Of a stretch of 64,000 nt of DNA, positions 61,307 to 64,000 are shown piece by piece. Source of the DNA: Novosphingobium kunmingense. GTDB lineage: Bacteria; Pseudomonadota; Alphaproteobacteria; Sphingomonadales; Sphingomonadaceae. The notes under the pieces were generated by a model that was not told where the DNA came from, ran no database searches, and was given only the letters and a program-made list of their open reading frames with translations. Numbering within the stretch: position 1 is the first letter of the stretch; each line of letters starts with the position of its first letter. The stretch spans positions 1,116,001 through 1,180,000 of the forward strand of contig NZ_PHUF01000002.1 in NCBI RefSeq assembly GCF_002813245.1. Direction: 5' to 3'. Made by a program: the position numbers and the translations under genes.

Positions 61307-62071
61307 TTACGGGTTGGCAGGCGCGGCGCCGGACGGCGACAGTGCCGGAGCATCGCCCGCTTCGAAGCCGAGCTGGCCGGCGATCAGGCGCGCGCGAGCG
61401 CGCAGCGACTGCGGCACGCCGGTGTCCTTGGCGATGGCGGCGAACAGCGGGCCGGCCTGGTCGGGCCTGTTCGCCTTGAGCATGGCAAGGCCGGTCATCT
61501 CGCCGGCGCTGCCGAACCACGGGTTGCCTGGCACGGCAAGCGGCTTCAGCCGGTCGATCACCTGCTGCGGGGGCAAGCTGTCATAGCGGGCGGCCACTTC
61601 GCGCAGCAGGGCAAGGTCGCGATAGGCCTGCGGAACACTGCCATCGGCGGCGATCGCGGCGAAGGCCCTGGCCGCATCCTCGGTCTTGCCCGACTGCTGG
61701 CGAAGCGCGGCGGCGCTCAACGCGGCGACGGCCTTGCTGGCGTCGCTGCCGTCCTTGGCCAAAGCGTCCAATTCGGCAATCGCGCCGGTCGCCGCAGCGG
61801 GGCTGGCGGCGGCTTTTTCCAGCGCCAGGACGGTCTTTTCGCTGCGTTCCGAGGCGGCCTGCTTCTGGCTGTGGTCCCAGTAGAGATAGCCCGCCAGGCC
61901 CACCAGCACGACGGCAAGGCCGATACCGACCAGCATGCCATAGCGCTTCATCGCGCCGACCATCTGGTCTTCGCGCAGCGCCTCGTCGACTTCGCGCAGG
62001 AAGCCGTCCTGTTGGGCGGCAAGACGCTGGGCTACGGGGCTGGTGTTCGAACTGTCGGGAGGCAGGGCCAA
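61307..62071 (-). CDS. YfgM-like tetratricopeptide membrane protein
   Basis: Protein of 254 residues. A cytoplasmic N-terminus with LREVDEALREDQMVGAMKRYG precedes one membrane span (about residues 46-66, MLVGIGLAVVLVGLAGYLYW). A periplasmic TPR-like helical region follows. This is the YfgM/tetratricopeptide layout found beside bamB. YfgM associates with the Sec translocon and periplasmic chaperones in E. coli. The 117-bp upstream region should hold the promoter of the yfgM-bamB unit. Confidence 0.88.
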   Translation of the reverse strand: MALPPDSSNTSPVAQRLAAQQDGFLREVDEALREDQMVGAMKRYGMLVGIGLAVVLVGLAGYLYWDHSQKQAASERSEKTVLALEKAAASPAAATGAIAELDALAKDGSDASKAVAALSAAALRQQSGKTEDAARAFAAIAADGSVPQAYRDLALLREVAARYDSLPPQQVIDRLKPLAVPGNPWFGSAGEMTGLAMLKANRPDQAGPLFAAIAKDTGVPQSLRARARLIAGQLGFEAGDAPALSPSGAAPANP

Positions 62072-62188
62072 GATTACGGGCCTTCACTGGCTGGTTGACG
62101 CTTTGGCGGGTGTTTAGCGGATGGGCGGGCCTTTTCAACGCCTGTCTGTGCGTTTCCCCCGCTGAAGCACATGTGAACGGCAGCGCGC

Positions 62189-63337
62189 TCAGGGAAACTG
62201 CGTGCGTCCCAAGGCACCGGCGTAGATCCGGGCATAGGCCGCGACCATTGCAGCCTCGTCGTATTCGGCTTCGGCCCGGGCGCGGTTGGCCGTGCCGACC
62301 GCGGCGCGCGCGGCGGGATCCGCGGCCAGTCGGGCGATGGCGTGCGCCAGCGCCGCCTCGTCCCCGGGCGGGGCGATATAGGGCGCGTTCTCGGCCGACA
62401 GCATGGCCGCGACATCGCCGACATCGGGCGCAGCGACGGCAAGGCCTGCTGCCATCGCCTCGACAACGGAAATGGGAAACTGTTCGCTATCGGAGGAAAG
62501 GGCGAACACGTCGAACAGACCGACCGCCTTGGCCGGATCGGGGACAAAGCCGGGCAGGTGGACCCGGTGCATCACCCCCAGCCGCTCCGCCTCGGCGCGG
62601 ATCGCGGCGCGTTCGGGACCATCGCCCAGGATGACGAGCTGCCACGGTTCGGGCAGGCCGGCAAAGGCCCTGACCAAGCGCGGCAGGTTCTTGACCGGAC
62701 GCAGACCCGCCAGGGTGCCGAGCCACAGCTCGCCCGGCCGCTTGGTCAGCCGCGGCAGTGCGTCGGGGCGGACCTTGCCGCCATAGGCGAAGACCGGCAC
62801 CCCGTTGGGCACGCGGTGGACCATGCGGCGCGGCTGCCGCCAGTCACGCAGCGCGATCGCTTCCAGCCGCTGCGAGGGCACCACCAGGCCCTGCGCGCGG
62901 TGCAGCGCGATGCGCCGGAACCAGTTGCGGGCAGGCTTCAGGCGCTGCGCCTCGTCCTCGTTGAAGCCGTCCTCGTGGTGGACCAGGGGTGGCAGATCCA
63001 GCGCCTCGGCAAACAGCGTGTGGGCAAGGACCGCGTCCATCGCCCCCCAGTTGTAGGTCAGGACCAGATCGTGGCCGAGCATCGCGCGGGCCAGCTTTTG
63101 CAGGCGGCGCGGGAACGGGCGCCCCTGCAAGGCGGGAAAATCGTCCGGGTAGCTGACCGAGATTCCCGTATCGACGGCCGCCGCCGCCCCATGGGCGCCG
63201 GGTTCGGCCGAGACGACGGTGTGATCGATCCCGCGCCCGAAGGCGTTCATCAGCTTGGCCGCGCGCAGCTCCTTGCCGCCGGCGGCAAAGCTCGAATGAA
63301 GGTGCAGCAGCTTCAGCCGCCCGGCCCTGGCACTCAT
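62189..63337 (-). CDS. Glycosyltransferase family 4
   Basis: GT-B fold protein of 382 residues. The N-terminal acceptor domain has LKLLHLHSSFAAGGKELRAAKLMNAF. The donor domain has LWLGTLAGLRPVKNLPRLVRAF, LVILGDGPERAAIRAEAERLGV and DVFALSSDSEQFPISVVEAMAAGLAV with the E-x7-E-type motif. It probably transfers a sugar to a cell-surface glycan or lipid. No polysaccharide cluster is present; a hydrolase gene overlaps its start by 4 nt. Substrate unknown. Confidence 0.9.
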   Translation of the reverse strand: MSARAGRLKLLHLHSSFAAGGKELRAAKLMNAFGRGIDHTVVSAEPGAHGAAAAVDTGISVSYPDDFPALQGRPFPRRLQKLARAMLGHDLVLTYNWGAMDAVLAHTLFAEALDLPPLVHHEDGFNEDEAQRLKPARNWFRRIALHRAQGLVVPSQRLEAIALRDWRQPRRMVHRVPNGVPVFAYGGKVRPDALPRLTKRPGELWLGTLAGLRPVKNLPRLVRAFAGLPEPWQLVILGDGPERAAIRAEAERLGVMHRVHLPGFVPDPAKAVGLFDVFALSSDSEQFPISVVEAMAAGLAVAAPDVGDVAAMLSAENAPYIAPPGDEAALAHAIARLAADPAARAAVGTANRARAEAEYDEAAMVAAYARIYAGALGRTQFP

Positions 63338-64000
63338 GCGACGCGGGCGAGAAGACGATCGATCGCGGCGACGGCTTCAGGTTCGTCGAGCATCGGGGCG
63401 TGGCCCACGCCGGGCACCGTGACCGCTTCGGAGAGCGGCAGCATCGCCCCCATCTTCTCGTGAGTCGCGGCCGACAGGACGTCGGACTTGGCGCCGCGCA
63501 GCAGCAAGCTAGGCACCCCTGCCAGGGCGGCGATGGCGGGCCACATGTCGACCGACGGCTCGGGCGCCGGTTCGGCCAGCGGCTCGGCGATCTTCATGTC
63601 GTAGTCGAAATGGATCCGTCCGTTGCTGCCCACGGCCATGCAGCGCTTGGCCATGGCCAGCCAGTCGGTCACTGCATAGTCGGGATAGGCTTCGCCCTGG
63701 CTTTCCTCGAGCGCGCGGGCCGCGTGCATCCAGGTGGGATAGCTGCGCCCCTGCCCGACATAGGTGCGGATCCGGTCGATCCCGATGGGATTGAGCTCGG
63801 GCCCGACATCGTTGAGCAACACGCCCGCAACCGCCTGCGGCGCGGTAAGGGCAGTGATCATCGTGATCAGCCCGCCAAGAGAGGTGCCGAAGAACACTGC
63901 CCGCGCGATCCCTTCCTGCACGAACAGTTGCCTCAGGTCGTCGGCGTATTGCAGCGGGTTGTAGCTGGCCGAATCCTTGGCATAGGCACTTTCGCCGCGC
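63334..64000 (-). CDS. Alpha/beta-hydrolase (N-terminus beyond window)
   Basis: The reading frame is open from the stop at 63334 to the window edge, giving at least 222 residues; an internal GTG at 63921 is not needed as a start. The nucleophile elbow FGTSLGGL (GxSxG), a DVL-type acid segment in LLRGAKSDVLSAAT and the histidine in PGVGHAPMLDEPEAV complete the catalytic triad. Members hydrolyse esters, lactones or C-C bonds. Its stop overlaps the glycosyltransferase start. The 5' end and true start lie outside. Confidence 0.88.
   Translation of the reverse strand, partial: RGESAYAKDSASYNPLQYADDLRQLFVQEGIARAVFFGTSLGGLITMITALTAPQAVAGVLLNDVGPELNPIGIDRIRTYVGQGRSYPTWMHAARALEESQGEAYPDYAVTDWLAMAKRCMAVGSNGRIHFDYDMKIAEPLAEPAPEPSVDMWPAIAALAGVPSLLLRGAKSDVLSAATHEKMGAMLPLSEAVTVPGVGHAPMLDEPEAVAAIDRLLARVA

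Noticed and set aside
1..64000. tRNA genes, rRNA genes, CRISPR arrays, insertion sequences, prophage
   Set aside because: All intergenic gaps are under 300 bp and none showed cloverleaf, direct-repeat arrays, transposase frames or terminal inverted repeats.

Overview
The window is high-GC, densely packed chromosomal DNA from an alphaproteobacterium. Several things point to the Sphingomonadales (Sphingomonadaceae, Novosphingobium or a near relative): TonB-dependent receptors instead of ABC importers in the catabolic region, a MucR/Ros regulator, a cysteine-poor Fur protein, a class II DAHP synthase, a plant-type glutamate-cysteine ligase, and the order nfuA-nitroreductase-tsaB-rimI-mucR-fur-plsC-miaB-phoH. 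The genus is inferred from gene content; no rRNA or tRNA gene was seen.

Region 1 (1-14639) is the most interesting part. It reads as a complete sulfoquinovose (SQ) catabolic locus of the oxidative 'sulfo-SMO' type. A GH31 sulfoquinovosidase carries the sulfonate-recognition residues K-E-R-W-Y. It is followed, with 4-nt overlaps or a 1-nt gap, by a LacI regulator, an aldo/keto reductase (6-oxo-glucose reductase candidate, SmoB-like), an SsuD-type FMNH2-dependent monooxygenase (SmoC-like), a GlpD-like dehydrogenase, an NAD(P)H:FMN reductase (SmoA-like) and a RibB homologue that has lost its metal-binding and catalytic glutamates. Two TonB receptors flank the operon. An ACS-type MFS permease and a YeiH-family (putative sulfate/sulfite exporter) gene lie beyond the first receptor. 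The predicted route is: SQ-glycerol enters through the outer-membrane receptor and the MFS permease; the SQase releases SQ and glycerol; the monooxygenase pair gives sulfite and 6-oxo-glucose; the AKR gives glucose; YeiH exports sulfite. Known sulfo-SMO loci (Agrobacterium) use an ABC importer, so this is a differently equipped version.

Region 2 (14670-19679) holds a CadC-like winged-helix/TPR regulator, a secreted PD40 propeller, a proline-rich TbpB-like surface lipoprotein, and next to it a Slam (DUF560) outer-membrane protein. Together the last two form a candidate type XI secretion pair.

Region 3 (19766-46374) is housekeeping: quinone reductase, spermidine-synthase-like protein, aroG, M16 peptidase, FKBP, nfuA, RutE-like nitroreductase, tsaB-rimI, mucR, fur/mur, plsC, miaB, RcnB-like protein, phoH, a cation/proton antiporter, ybeY, corC, LysR, two cyclophilins, mgtE, DUF1489, TauE/SafE, a FrnE-like DsbA, nudC, a Tat-exported serine hydrolase, mutY and dciA.

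Region 4 (46375-64000) carries three tandem DsbA-like thioredoxins, smc, a SoxR with a near-perfect SoxR box that drives a glyoxalase-fold protein and an arylamine N-acetyltransferase, an SRAP protein, a TP-repeat lipoprotein, ubiA, rsmE, gshA, a monooxygenase-fold protein, an ICMT-like membrane methyltransferase, bamB with its YfgM-like partner, a GT4 glycosyltransferase and a truncated alpha/beta hydrolase. No insertion sequence, phage gene, CRISPR array or intergenic gap over 300 bp was seen.
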